This document shows positions 49,131-60,036 of a stretch of 64,000 nt of DNA, one piece after another. Where the stretch lies: assembly GCA_025449115.1 (NCBI GenBank), contig JAHLKC010000022.1, positions 310,001 through 374,000 on the forward strand. The letters are read 5' to 3'. Numbering within the stretch: the first letter of the stretch is position 1; the number at the start of each line of letters is the position of its first letter. The stretch is from Chytridium lagenaria. Lineage: Eukaryota; Chytridiomycota; Chytridiomycetes; Chytridiales; Chytridiaceae. The position numbers were made by a program, and so were the translations under genes. A model generated the notes under the pieces. That model was not told where the DNA came from. It did not search any database and saw only the letters and a program-made list of their open reading frames with translations.

Positions 49131-50572
49131 ATGGAAGTTTCGGCGAATGGTCTGGATAGGTATGTCCATATGTCATGGTTTCCGACCTTTAGCTTTTACA
49201 TGAGTCGAGTCGACTCTGTCATACCAAAAGAAGCCACCTCAAATTGCAAATCTAACCACCTCCCCTTCATTCCAGTCGCCTCACTCTTCAACCTTTTCGC
49301 CCTCGCAACCTCCATCCTCTTCCTTCTCTACTTCCGCACCCGGTCATCAACCTCCTCCCTCGCCATCATCCTCTTCACTCTCGTCGTCATAGCTGAACTC
49401 GGAAACAGATTCCTTACCATCCTTCTTGCCTTTTCGTATTGCGCAAAACGGAAGCATTTACCGAAATGTGTTGTTGGGAGGGATGGGAGGGAACGGTATC
49501 CACCGACTTGGGGGTGGGTGGCGACAGGGGTGACTGTTTTGGGTGGACCGCCGGCAGCGTATTTGTGGTTTGAGTGGGGGGATAGGAGGGGACCAAAGAG
49601 GGGGTTTATTAGACAGAATCGGTGAGTTGTTTTTTACTTTTTCGTTTACTTTCCTGCTGAAACTATATATTGCTTTGGTTTGCGTTTTTCAATTCAAGTT
49701 TGGCTTTACAGCTTTTCTTTTTAACTGCTTTTCACTTAACTACCTTTGGGCTTCGCATCTATATACTTTTGCATGAAATCATACATTTACCACTTTCTCA
49801 TTTTAATGGTCTTTTAAAATCTATCACTCTTTCTGCTGTCTCCACTCATTTTCTTCGATTCTCGCTCACCTTACTCCCATTCTCAGTATCATCATCCGCA
49901 CATGCACCGCCATCCTCCGCCTCCTCTTCATCACCGCCTTCTCCGTCTCCCTCAACAAAAACCTCGACCGCACCGACGTCATCCGCATCGCCATCGCCGT
50001 CTTTGCCGTCCTCATCTGCTCCTTCCTAGCCGCCGCAGACCTCTTCTCCCTCCTCCTCCTCCTCATCAACATCCGCACAGGCATCCAAATCCCAGATGAC
50101 GACAACGAAGCCGAAATCACCTTTGAATCCCTCCGAGTCTCCACCCCCGTCCCGGCTCGTTACCATTGACCACGCTGAAGATTTCGCTTGGACCGTGTTA
50201 GGAAAACGCGGGGAAACACCGTCCGAGCAACGAAGACGATCTCAGGTTTCTGTGTCGTCTGCGTCAGGGTCGGAGGGTGGACATCCATCTCCTCGTCCAC
50301 CTCCGCAAGTGTTTGTGTCGAATTCGGGTGCGTTGCATGGGGGTTGGACGGCTGTTCCTGATCGATCGAGGAGTGCGTCACCGGCGTCGCGACGATCGAA
50401 TTCATCGAGTCGTGTTGTTGCGCCTGAACGGTCTGTGTCGCCTGCTGGGAGGAGGTTGAATGCGGAGGTTGTGGGAGCTTTGGAGAGGACGGTGAATCCT
50501 TTTATGGATGTGGAGATGGGGGGAGACTTGCACCGCAGGATGCGCATCAGAGAGGGAGGAAGGGGAGTATGA
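49131..50572 (+). CDS. Unknown polytopic membrane protein, paralogue 1
   Basis: Short first exon (MEVSANGLDR) ending at a GTATGT donor near 49160. Exon 2 encodes three hydrophobic segments: FIPVASLFNLFALATSILFL, LAIILFTLVVIAELGNRFLT and VTVLGGPPAAYLWFEWGDRR, ending GPKRGFIRQNR at a GTGAGT donor (49621). After an intron to ~49889 come IIIRTCTAILRLLFITAFSV and IRIAIAVFAVLICSFLAAAD. A one-base shift near 50160 leads into a Ser/Pro/Arg-rich cytosolic tail ending at TGA 50572. The same exon layout and the motif TVLGGPP(A/G)AYLWFE occur in the gene at 61.3-62.5 kb. I do not recognise the family. Tail has possible phosphorylation sites (RSRSASPASRRS). Confidence 0.62.
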
Positions 50573-51252
50573 GATGAGTTGGGGTTTGTAAGCGGTTGAT
50601 TGTATTTATTTTTATGTGGGGTTTTGGTTGTGGATTACTCCTCCCTGAGATTTTTCTCTTTTAAATTGTTTTGGAATACCCTATGTTTACGAACCATCTG
50701 TAATTTCATTTCTTTTAAACCCCACCTCCATATCTACCCTCTGTCTTTACAAACACGACATCTCATTCCTGAATTTTAACAACCATTTACCATAAAGCGA
50801 TTACACCTATATTCATTCGTCGCATATTTTTGAAATCGCCCGAAAGCAAATCTCCAAAAGAAAATAAAGCGGGACAAAAAAAAAGGAGGTTTTAACTTCA
50901 CATACTTCTAACTTTATTAATGCACAGATCTATAAATATTCTAAGTTTTCGAGATACACATGAAAAAAGCACAGATACATTATCACACTTCAAGCATCCC
51001 TTGCCATCCCAACAACGGAAACCACCTAACAAGAATCTGCACGCATTTATGACACCACACACCCCCCTCAAAGTTTACCCATATTCTAATTCCTACACTT
51101 ATTACGACGACATAAATATGACACCAACGACTCTACCCTCTACTTCACACCCCATCAAATCCCACACATCGATCCACCTAACAAGAAATCTGCATCGGAT
51201 TCCCCCCATTCTCCAAAAATCCAGCGTTCCTTTCGCATCCCATCCAACAAAC
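50573..51252. other. Convergent 3' region with duplicated GH46 3' end
   Basis: Includes the GH46 copy-a 3' UTR. The sequence at 51178-51215 repeats 51253-51290 (see repeat entry). Confidence 0.5.
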
Positions 51253-51295
51253 CTAACAAGAAATCTGCATCGGATTCCCCCCATTCTCCAAACAT
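51178..51295. repeat. 75-bp-spaced direct repeat of the GH46a coding end
   Basis: CTAACAAGAAATCTGCATCG and the following CGATTCCCCCCATTCTCCAAA-like bases occur at 51178 and again at 51253. The outer copy keeps the flank (CACACATCGATCCAC) found beside the single 3' end of GH46b, so the inner copy is the extra one. Confidence 0.75.
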
Positions 51296-52856
51296 CTCCA
51301 CCGTCCCTCCCACAAAATTCAAATTCCCCCTCTGCAACATATGTCTATAAGAGTTAATCCGATACCTCGTCCCCGGATACGCCCCCCAAGTCGATTCAAA
51401 TACGCAACCCTCGCATCCAACCACCTCCTCAAAAAATCCACCTCCTCAGCACCCTGACCAGGCGTCCACCCCGCATTCCTCGCAATCTCCTCAACAGCCC
51501 CATACCCAAGTTGAATCCCCGTATCCATCACCTGTCCAACCCCCAACGCCGTCCTCAATCCAAGTCGTTGAATAATCCCGCGGTTCGGTTCAAGGTATCC
51601 GGCGCTTTGGATCGCGAGTTGGGCGTTTTGGAAGGCGGGGGCGTCGTTTGTGTTGGCTTCTTGCCAGGATTCGCAGAAGCCCCAGAGACCTGTCATGAAG
51701 CCTTGACCCCATACTGCGCCTTGGTTGCCGACTTGGGCGGCGCGTTGGAGGGCTGGGAGGAAGGAGGCGATGGGGGGGTTGGGGCGGCGGGTGAGTTGGA
51801 GGTAGGTTTGGACGACGCGGAGGGCGGAGCCGGAGGAGGTGGTGAATTGGATAAAGCCCGCGGAAATGCCTTGACCGTCGTTCCAGTTTCCGCAGAGGTT
51901 GAAGCCGAGGCTGTTATTATAGGTAAGAAGAAAGGAGAAGAGGTTAGACTCGGGACTTGCAATATGCTCCAAGAAGGAGCACCAGTGATCGAGAAAAATG
52001 TGAAAGAATGCAGAAAAAAAGAGAAAGAATGCAGAAAAAAAAGAGAAAGAATGCAGATATAAAAAAGGAAAAGAAACGAAACGAAATGAAAGCGTTAAGG
52101 ATTGAAAGAATTGCAGTAGTCTCATGCACATCACCCAAAAAACAGCGATTGAAAAAGTAGAGAAAGGATTCAAAAAAAAAAGGAGAAGAAACGAAGCGAA
52201 AAGAAAGCAGCAAAGGATTGAAGTTGCAGTAGCCTCTTGTTCAAAATAAACCCGAAAGCAGACGATTGAAAAAAATACAGAAAGGATGATAAAAAAAGGA
52301 AAAAAAAAAAAAACAGAGTCGATAAGTAAAGTGGAGGGATTTAAAAGACTTACTTTTGATTACTCGTCTCAAACACACTCGTAATCTTCAATATAATATC
52401 ATACTGACATTTCGTCAACCCTGCTGCCCATAAACCGTCTCCGGATCCACAACATTCCTCAAATCCGGTCTCCCCGTCGGCGCCGGCCTCGCTCTCGACG
52501 TAACCCTCCTCGGCGCACTCGGTGTGACTCTCCCCACATGACTCGGCGGCAACACCAGCTGTCGTTTCTCCAACGTCCCCGCGTTCACGCAATAAGGCTG
52601 CCCAGAGATGAACGCGCAGGAGGTGTAGGTTGCTGCGTTGCAGATTGTTGTGAGGATGTAGGCGTTGGAGATGCATTGGTGGATTGTGCCGTGGCCGCTT
52701 GGGGTGGGGGGACCGCAGGTGTAGAGGGAGTCGATGCAGGTGGTGTTGAGGGTTGGGCTGGGGTTGGGTTCGGAGGAGAGGGGGGGAGGGGGGGAGGTGG
52801 GTTGCGAGGGTGGGGGGGAGGAGGAGAGTGGTGATTAGAGGGATGATGGGGAGCAT
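51253..52856 (-). CDS. Secreted GH46 chitosanase, copy a (multi-exon, frameshifted)
   Basis: Inverted duplicate of the gene at 53.6-55.0 kb. Signal-like start MLPIIPLITTLLLPPTLATH, a Cys-containing module (TCIDSLYTCGPPTPSGHGTI, ISGQPYC) shifted out of frame in a C-rich run near 52790, a linker shorter than in copy b, then GLTKCQYDIILKITSVFETS (Glu of the catalytic pair). After a ~400-bp intron comes LGFNLCGNWNDGQGISAGFI (catalytic Asp), QFTTSSGSALRVVQTYLQLT, FLPALQRAAQVGNQGAVWGQ, GFMTGLWGFCESWQEAN, RTALGVGQVMDTGIQLGYGA and YLNRLGG. This order matches GH46 endo-chitosanases, which cut beta-1,4-GlcN links with inversion. An extra T at ~51290 shifts the last residues. End TAG at 51255-51253. Confidence 0.85.
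51935..52345 (-). repeat. Internal direct repeats in the GH46a intron
   Basis: A block of about 110 bp (containing GATTGAAAAA..AGAAAGGAT and GCAGTAG(T)CTC elements) occurs twice inside this intron. The corresponding intron of copy b has one copy, so the block duplicated after the gene duplication. Confidence 0.6.
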
Positions 52857-53562
52857 TGTGGAGGGTAGGGGGGGTGCGAGAGGCGGGGAGAGGCGGCTTT
52901 AGTTGTGATTAAAGTGGATAAAGGGGGGAATGAGATTTTTGGATGTAATTAGAAGTGAGGACGTTTCAACACGGGCATCCATGAGGTTTTTATATCCCAT
53001 ACATGCTTCTCAATTCAAGACTGCAACAAAGACCCTCGTGCCCCCACACCCAAAGCCGCCCCCACCGTCTCCCTCCACACGTATCATCCCATCTCGCCTT
53101 GGCAAAAAAAAAGCCCCTCCCCGTTGTGTCTTGAAAGTTCACCAGTCACCCTTCAACCACCATCACCTTCTCAAATGCCGCCACGGATTGTTCATCTGAA
53201 TCACGGAGGAGCCACCGATTCATGTATTGTCGAGGGGGAAGACGTGTCTTGTGCGTTGGCCTATCATGGTGGGGGTTGGCGGCGCGGAAACTCCGACAGC
53301 CAATCAGGGAGGGTGGAGGTGCGGTCAGGCGAGTCCGATGTTTGGTTGTGAGGAATTTATAAAGTGGGGGGGTCTGCTTTTGTTTTTTTGTTCGCCATCA
53401 TCAGATACGGTAGCTTCCAACCTCATAATATACCTGAATCACCCAGCTTACTCTCATATTTACAACGTTTCTTTCACCGTCGTTAAATACGCTAGCTTTC
53501 ATCCTCATAACACACCTGAAGTATCTTTATCCTTCATACACCCCCTGAAAAACACTCAAACC
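52857..53562. promoter_or_regulatory. Divergent promoter spacer between GH46 copies a and b
   Basis: 706 bp between two head-to-head chitosanase genes. No coding signal. Transcription start sites for both must lie here. Confidence 0.5.
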
Positions 53563-55013
53563 ATGCTCACCGCCCTCATCACAACCCTAATATCCTTATC
53601 TCCACTCACCCTCGCAACCTCCCCTCTCTCCTACGAACCCAACCCCGGCCCAACCCTCAACACCTCCATCCACTGCATCGACTCCATCTACACCTGCGGT
53701 CCCCCCACCCCAAGCGGCCACGGCACAATCCACCAATGCATCTCCAACACCTACGTCCTTACAACCATCTGCGACGCGGCAACTTACACTTCTTGCGCGT
53801 TCATCTCTGGGCAGCCTTATTGCGTTGAGGCGGCGATGGACGGGTTGGAACGACGACAGGTTGCGACGACGAGACGGACGACGACGAGACGGACGACGAC
53901 GAGACGGACTACTACGAGGAGGACGACGACGGTGTCTAGGCCTTCGCCGACGCCGACGATGAGACCGGATCCGAGGAATACGGTTGACCCGAATACGGTT
54001 TATGGGCAGCAGGGGTTGACGAAATGTCAGTATGATATTATTTTGAAGATTACGAGTGTGTTTGAGACGAGTAATCAAAAGTAAGTTTCTTTTCAGTTTT
54101 CCACGTTTACCGCTTTTGTTACGGTTCGGTTCGTTTTCTTTTCCGTTTGTCATCCTTGCTGTTGCTTGTTATCGGGTTTTGAGCATGAGACTACTGTAAT
54201 TCTTTCAATCCTTTACCGCTTTTATTTCGTTTCGTTTCGTTTCTTTTTATTTCCGTTTTTCTCATTTTGTTTTATTTTTTGAATCACTGGTTTTACTCCT
54301 TGGAGCATATTGCAAGTCTCAAGACTAACTAATCTCCATTTTATCTATAATAACAGCCTCGGCTTCAACCTTTGCGGCAACTGGAACGACGGTCAAGGCA
54401 TCTCTGCAGGTTTTATCCAATTCACCACCTCCTCCGGCTCCGCCCTCCGCGTCGTCCAAACCTACCTCCAACTCACCCGCCGCCCCAACCCCCCATCGCC
54501 TCCTTCCTCCCAGCCCTCCAACGCGCCGCCCAAGTCGGCAACCAAGGCGCCGTATGGGGTCAAGGCTTCATGACAGGTCTCTGGGGCTTCTGCGAATCCT
54601 GGCAAGAAGCCAACACAAACGACGCCACCGCCTTCCAAAACGCTCAACTCGCGATCCAAAGCGCCGGATACCTTGAACCGAACCGCGGGATTGTTCAACG
54701 ACTTGGATTGAGGACGGCGTTGGGGGTTGGACAGGTGATGGATACGGGGATACAACTTGGGTATGGGGCTGTTGAGGAGATTGCGAGGAATGCGGGGTGG
54801 ACGCCTGGTCAGGGTGCTGAGGAGGTGGATTATTTGAGGAGGTGGTTGGATGCGAGGATTGCGTATTTGAATCGACTTGGGGGGGCGTATCCGGGGACGA
54901 GGTATCGGATTAACTCTTATCGACATATGTTGCAGAGGGGGAATTTGAATTTTGTGGGAGGGACGGTGGAGATGTTGGAGAATGGGGGGAATCCGATGCA
55001 GATTTCTTGTTAG
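53563..55013 (+). CDS. Secreted GH46 chitosanase, copy b, with N-terminal Cys-rich module
   Basis: Signal peptide MLTALITTLISLSPLTLATS. Residues ~25-90 form a module with six cysteines (HCIDSIYTCGP, HQCISNTYVLTTICDAATYT, CAFISGQPYC) that resembles small chitin-binding modules such as CBM19. A Thr/Arg linker of repeated TTTRR units follows (53868-53935), then PTPTMRPDPRN and GQQGLTKCQYDIILKITSVF with ETSNQ (catalytic Glu). An intron 54082-54356 joins LGFNLCGNWNDGQGISAGFI (catalytic Asp). One C is missing in a C-run at ~54490. The rest is clean: GQGFMTGLWGFCESWQEANT, LGLRTALGVGQVMDTGIQLG, EVDYLRRWLDARIAYLNRLG, YRINSYRHMLQRGNLNFVGG and ...MQISC, TAG 55013. Secreted chitosan hydrolase. Confidence 0.88.
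53868..53935 (+). repeat. 15-bp ACGACGAGACGGACG repeat encoding the TTTRR linker
   Basis: Four to five near-identical units between the Cys-rich module and the catalytic domain of GH46b. Confidence 0.85.
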
Positions 55014-56119
55014 GTGGATCGATGTGTGGGGTTTGAGCATGGGTAAACTTTGAGTGAGGTAGAGGGGTAGAGTCAGTGGTGTCATATGTATCTCGCGGTA
55101 TTATTTTAGAACTAGAAAAATGAGACAATAAAACATAGAAGTGTAAAGTGCAATCACGTAAACTCCCCGTCAGTTTTTCTCTTTGTGAATGGCTTTATCA
55201 AAATGAAAATATCGCGACGCGATGAATGCTAGTAAAAGCAATCGTACCACTAAAAACACAAAAGAATGGTGTCTTGACGAGCGATGGCTGATCGATACAA
55301 TCTTTATTTTTTGAGATAAGCGCGTCACAAAGAAATCTGATAACGGCGTTTATAACAAGAAAAGATGATCTTTTGGGGTGGCTTTGAGATGGCTGATGGG
55401 GGATAACAGAACATGCCCAAAGGGTTGATTCCTTTCCTTTTTGATGTCGATACCGAATGGAACCATGATGAATGATGTTGTTTATTTGGATGGTTTACCT
55501 CTGGGAATGAGTAGAGTTGAGGATGAATTTAGTTAAAGGGTAATACTAATTAATAGAATGATGTGTTGTTATTTGGTAATAAATAGTGTGAGGGGTGGAT
55601 GGATGGGTGAGTATGAATGGGATGTTATTTTTATTAGATAGATATTATAGATAGATAGATAGTGAGTGAGTATTGAATAAGTATATATTATTTATTAAGG
55701 AGTGTGAGGTGTAAGTAATATGAATGGGTGGGTTGAGTGAGTGAGTGAGTGGGTGAATGAAATGGGTGTTGGTAGACTGAGATGCATCATGATCAGTAAT
55801 CAACAAATCTCTCTCTCTTTATTTATTTATTTTATTTATTTATTCCTTTGTAATACAATGTACTACATTACACAAGAGATAAGAAGATAATACAAGATTG
55901 CATTCATCTCATTGGAGGACAAGCTATTCCATCTCCGAAGTAGACATGATGATTTGATTGGCTAATATGTAACTAGTTTATTTACTATTAGAGAAAGAGA
56001 GAGAGTCAAGCACTACTTACCGATTAATTAATATTATTTTATTTATTTAATTAATTAAATTAATGAGAATAGATGAGATCATTTCAAGGGGAAAAAGAAA
56101 AAAGAGAAAGAGAAGCCCT

Positions 56120-56142
56120 TCTCTCTCTCTCTCTCTCTCTCT
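56120..56142 (+). repeat. CT dinucleotide tract in glutamine synthetase promoter
   Basis: About eleven CT repeats directly upstream of the TATA box at 56169. CT-rich promoter tracts are common in strongly expressed fungal genes. Confidence 0.8.
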
Positions 56143-56168
56143 TCCCTTATACATACTAGAAAAAACGT

Positions 56169-56176
56169 ATAAATAT
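56169..56176 (+). promoter_or_regulatory. TATA box of glutamine synthetase
   Basis: TATAAATA lies 74 nt upstream of the ATG at 56250, just after a CT tract. Confidence 0.6.
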
Positions 56177-56249
56177 CTGGAGGGTCCTCCCCTTTCTATT
56201 CCTTCATCGTCACCACCAGATCCCATCATCCATCAAACATCCATCAGTC

Positions 56250-57926
56250 ATGCCTTCTGAATCTGCTACCCTCGCAAAGTACCTTGCTCTTCCCCAGAAT
56301 GGCAAGGTCATGGCCACTTACATCTGGATCGGTGGATCTGGTCTCGACATTCGTCTCAAGACCAAGGTATCTTTATCGTTCTTTTCTCTTTCTCTCTGTT
56401 TTGTTCATTATGGATTGTACCAGTTGTTCATTTTCATTTCTATAAACGCGATCATTTCCATGTCATTTCCATTAACCATTTTCGTTTCATTTCATTCCAT
56501 TTTCATACGCGTATTCTCTCTTCTCTCCCATCCCATCCCATCCATACACCATCATATCGATCGAATATAGACCCTCGACAAGGTCCCCACCTCCATCAAG
56601 GACCTCTCCGAATGGAACTATGACGGTTCTTCCACTGGTCAGGCATCCGGCCACGACTCTGATGTCTACATCAAGCCCTGCTCCATCTTCAAGGACCCCT
56701 TTACCGGTGGCGACAACATTCTTGTCATGTGTGATACCTACAATGCTGACGGCACCCCCAACGCTACCAACCACCGCGCAAAGGCCGCCGCCATCTTTGA
56801 AAAGGCCAAGGACCAGGTTCCCTGGTTCGGTATTGAGCAAGAATACAGTGAGTATAATTTTTTCCTCTTGACGAGAGCCGCTATGGTTTTTTAATGTAAA
56901 CTCATCACTCTAATCAATCTCTCCTTTTTTAATTTTCAGCCCTCTTGGACGTTGACGGTCAAATCCTCGGCTGGCCCAAGGGTGGATACCCCGGTCCCCA
57001 AGGCCCCTACTACTGCGCCGTCGGCGCCGCCCGCACTTTTGGTCGTGACATTATCGACGCTCACTACAAGGCTTGTCTCTACGCTGGTGTCAAGATTGCT
57101 GGTACCAACGCTGAGGTCATGCCTGGTCAATGGGAGTACCAGGTTGGACCTTGTGAGGGTATTGAGGCGGGTGATCATATGTGGATCTCGAGGTTCTTGC
57201 TTGAGAGAGTTGCGGAGGACTTTGGTGTTGTGGTGTCGTTTGCGCCAAAGCCTATTAAGGGTGATTGGAATGGAAGTGGTGCACACACTAACTAGTAAGT
57301 TTATTTTGTTGACATCATACCATTTTGTTATTACTTTTACTTCAAATTCTCTTTTCATATCCTTACCCTTTTTGCCTTTATCTCTTCCCAGCTCCACCCT
57401 CGCCATGCGTCAACCCGGAGGCATGAAAGCCATCGAAGAAGCCATCTCCAAACTCTCTCTCAAGCACAAGGAACACATTGCCGTCTACGGTGCCGACAAT
57501 GACCAACGTCTCACGGGTCACCACGAAACCGCCAACATTGACACATTCCTTCACGGTGTCGCCAACCGTGGTGCTTCCATTCGTATCCCCCGTCCTGTTG
57601 CTGCCGCTGGTTTCGGGTACCTTGAGGATAGGAGACCGGCTTCTAACATGGACCCGTACCAGGTGACGGCTATCATTACCGAGACCACTTGTTTGTGTGA
57701 GTGTTTTTACTTTATCCACTTTTTGTTTTATTCTTTATCAAACATCTTTTTCCTCTTCATTGACCTCTGTGTTATCTGTTTTATTGACATTCTCCATTTT
57801 TTCATGTTTTCTTTAGAAGCCGGTAAGGATGAGGAAGAGTTGGTTTCGGATGAGAAACCCTCCAAGAAGCCTGCCTCTGTCAAGTCTGTGAACCCGTTCA
57901 ACTGCTGCAAGGTCCGTGAAGATTAA
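56250..57926 (+). CDS. Glutamine synthetase, type II (5 exons)
   Basis: ATP + glutamate + NH3 to glutamine. Exons: 56250-56366, 56571-56847, 56940-57294, 57392-~57694 and ~57822-57926. Motifs: [37 protein letters not shown] (57 region), [29 protein letters not shown] (catalytic Glu), [55 protein letters not shown] joined to [51 protein letters not shown]. No frameshifts. The last intron uses the AG after AAG (acceptor just beyond TTTAGAAG), giving [17 protein letters not shown] and an unusual Lys-rich tail ending CCKVRED. Cytosolic octamer or decamer expected. Confidence 0.97.
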
Positions 57927-58569
57927 ACACCCACACATCGTCATCACCCACCCCCATCACAAATACACTGTCACCCTAGATCACCACCATACTTTTTGTC
58001 TTTTCGTTTTTTGAATATATTACCTCGTTTTGTTTCTTGATTAAAGATGCCTTTTTTTTGATTGTAATTGTTGGTCTACTTGGTTGTGAATTTGAATATA
58101 AAGAACCTCTGATTTTGAGAAAGAACCCTTTTCATACATTTGTAATGTTGTGTTACCATAAACCATACTTATGGTGTGACGATGGTAGATGTATTGTCTA
58201 TTTCTACTCATACTGTTTCTACCCATTCCTTTCTACCTACACATCCCTATGCAGCAAAAGCACAATGTCACTACTGCATAATCAAAAGAGTCCACCTCCT
58301 AAATAAATACATAAAAAACCAATAAAGTTTATACCAATACGTGATTTTCTTATTCATAAAATGCATACGACAGACACCATAAAAAAACGAGATGAAAAAA
58401 AAAGAGTGGGGTGGATTTAGATATAAAAAAGAACAACGTTTTAAAGCGGGAAGCAAAAAAAAAACAACAACGATATCCATACATATAAAAGTATGAAAAG
58501 AAGGCGGGAGAGAGTGTTATCCCTGCAAAAAAAAACAACAGGGTGGGGGATACGAACAAGGTTGTGTTT
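57927..58569. other. Convergent 3' region
   Basis: AT-rich 3' UTRs of glutamine synthetase and CHS7. No coding signal. Confidence 0.5.
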
Positions 58570-60036
58570 TTAAAACCTATTATCATAATTCTCCCTCATC
58601 CCATCATCCCCAACAAGCGGTTCCCTAATCTCCCAAACATTACTCTTCCCCCCCACACTAAACTCCAAATCCTCCTTCGTAATACTATCCCAATACTTAT
58701 ACACCATCATGACCCCAACAACGTACACATCGTCCCCAAAAAACAATCCATCCAATATAATGTGTCGCCATATTACATATCACAGGAGACAGCACAAATT
58801 GAAACATCTGTCCAACACTGAAAAAACGTGAACCCAAACAACAAATCTCCGAGCGGCCATCGATCGTCGAGGGTTTGAACGACGAGAATGATTTGGAGAA
58901 GCACGTAGATGAGGAGAAAGGCGGCGCTGAAGACGAGGTAGACTATAAAAAGACCTGTTGGGGTTTCTTTGGTAAAGGGGGATCGAGAGTCAAAGGTGAA
59001 GAGGGAGACGAGGAAGGTGACGGCAAAGATAAAGGCGGAGCTGAGACGAATAGACTAGATAAAAAAATAAATCAAGTCAATATCTCGTTCCACAACAACG
59101 ATGAAATGAGAAAAAATCATCAATAAAAGCACTCACCCAAAGCGACAACGGCGTCCCATCCTCAGTCCACTGAAACCCAATAAACCCATTCAAAAACAAA
59201 CACCAAAACGTCGCCACAATCATCCCCACATGTGCAGAAGTGATATACTACAAAAATACATCAATCATCTTCAAAAAAAAAAAAAAAGTATACCTTATAC
59301 CCTACAAAAGCCGTCCGGCCACGATCCCCAGAAACCAACAAAAATTCCAATACAATCGTCAACGCGTACATGTAAAACACCATCACGATTTCTTTTCGTC
59401 CTACTGCTGTGTACTTGGATTTGATGTGGTAGATCATGATGCCGGTCATGATCAGTGCGATCAGGTGGATCACGAGTGTGGCTGGTTATGAGAAGAAAGT
59501 ATTTCTTCCGTGTTAGATAGTTTAAACATCAATGAAGAGGTTAAAACAGGAAAATCGAAATCTAACAACGGAAAGGGTGTACGGGAAACCAAAAAAAAAA
59601 AACAAACACAGGAATCTAACAACGAAAAGGGTATACGGGAAACCAAACAAACACAGGAATCTAACAACGAAAAGGGTATACGGGAAACCAAACAAACACC
59701 AGGAATCTAACAACGAAAAGGGTATACGGGAAACCAAACAAAAGCAACAACGAAAAGGAGATACGAGAACCCTGAACCAAAAAAAAAAACCCCGAAAATC
59801 CAACAACGAAAAGGGTATACCGGAAACCAAACCAAAAACCAATCCAACAACGAAAAGATTATACCTGGCTCAAATATCAACATCCCCCCAATAATCTCAA
59901 TATTCCGTGAATAACATGACGGTTGTATCCCACCCTCCGGAGCTCCCACAAGTGGACACACAGTCAACGGGACCTGATTACAAAAGTAATCAAACGACCC
60001 AAACGTGAAGGTGATGTTGGGGCGTTGGGATGTCAT
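58570..60036 (-). CDS. CHS7: Chitin synthase export chaperone CHS7 (multi-exon)
   Basis: Seven-helix ER protein needed for exit of chitin synthase III. ATG 60036: [20 protein letters not shown] (18 residues in), [18 protein letters not shown] (the conserved cysteines), IFEPG at a GTATAA donor (59864). After a 383-bp intron: [51 protein letters not shown]; then [33 protein letters not shown]; then [38 protein letters not shown] (family signature), and after a base shift near 58750 [20 protein letters not shown] ending ENYDNRF. Order and spacing match CHS7 throughout. One of the best fungal-specific markers in the window. Confidence 0.92.
59555..59864 (-). repeat. ~45-bp tandem repeat filling the first CHS7 intron
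   Basis: About seven imperfect units, read on the minus strand as GTATACCCTTTTCGTTGTTA then GATTCCTG and a T-rich G-TTTGGTTTCCC stretch. The intron's own 5' splice site (GTATAATCTTTTCG) is the first, diverged unit. Confidence 0.85.

Larger units (their letters stand above)
55014..56249. other. Intergenic region rich in simple repeats
   Basis: Holds GATA repeats (~55646-55662), TGAG repeats (~55734-55750), a TTTA tract (~55818-55845), and an AATTAATT-rich patch (~56040-56060). No gene seen. Serves as the upstream region of glutamine synthetase. Confidence 0.65.

Noticed and set aside
52350..52856. Minus-strand frame beginning MLPIIPLITT taken as a complete independent protein
   Set aside because: Only its first ~30 residues agree with the GH46 signal peptide; the remainder is a shifted frame of the Cys-rich module.
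59555..59864. CRISPR-like array
   Set aside because: Units are directly adjacent with no unique spacers, in a fungal intron; it is a minisatellite.
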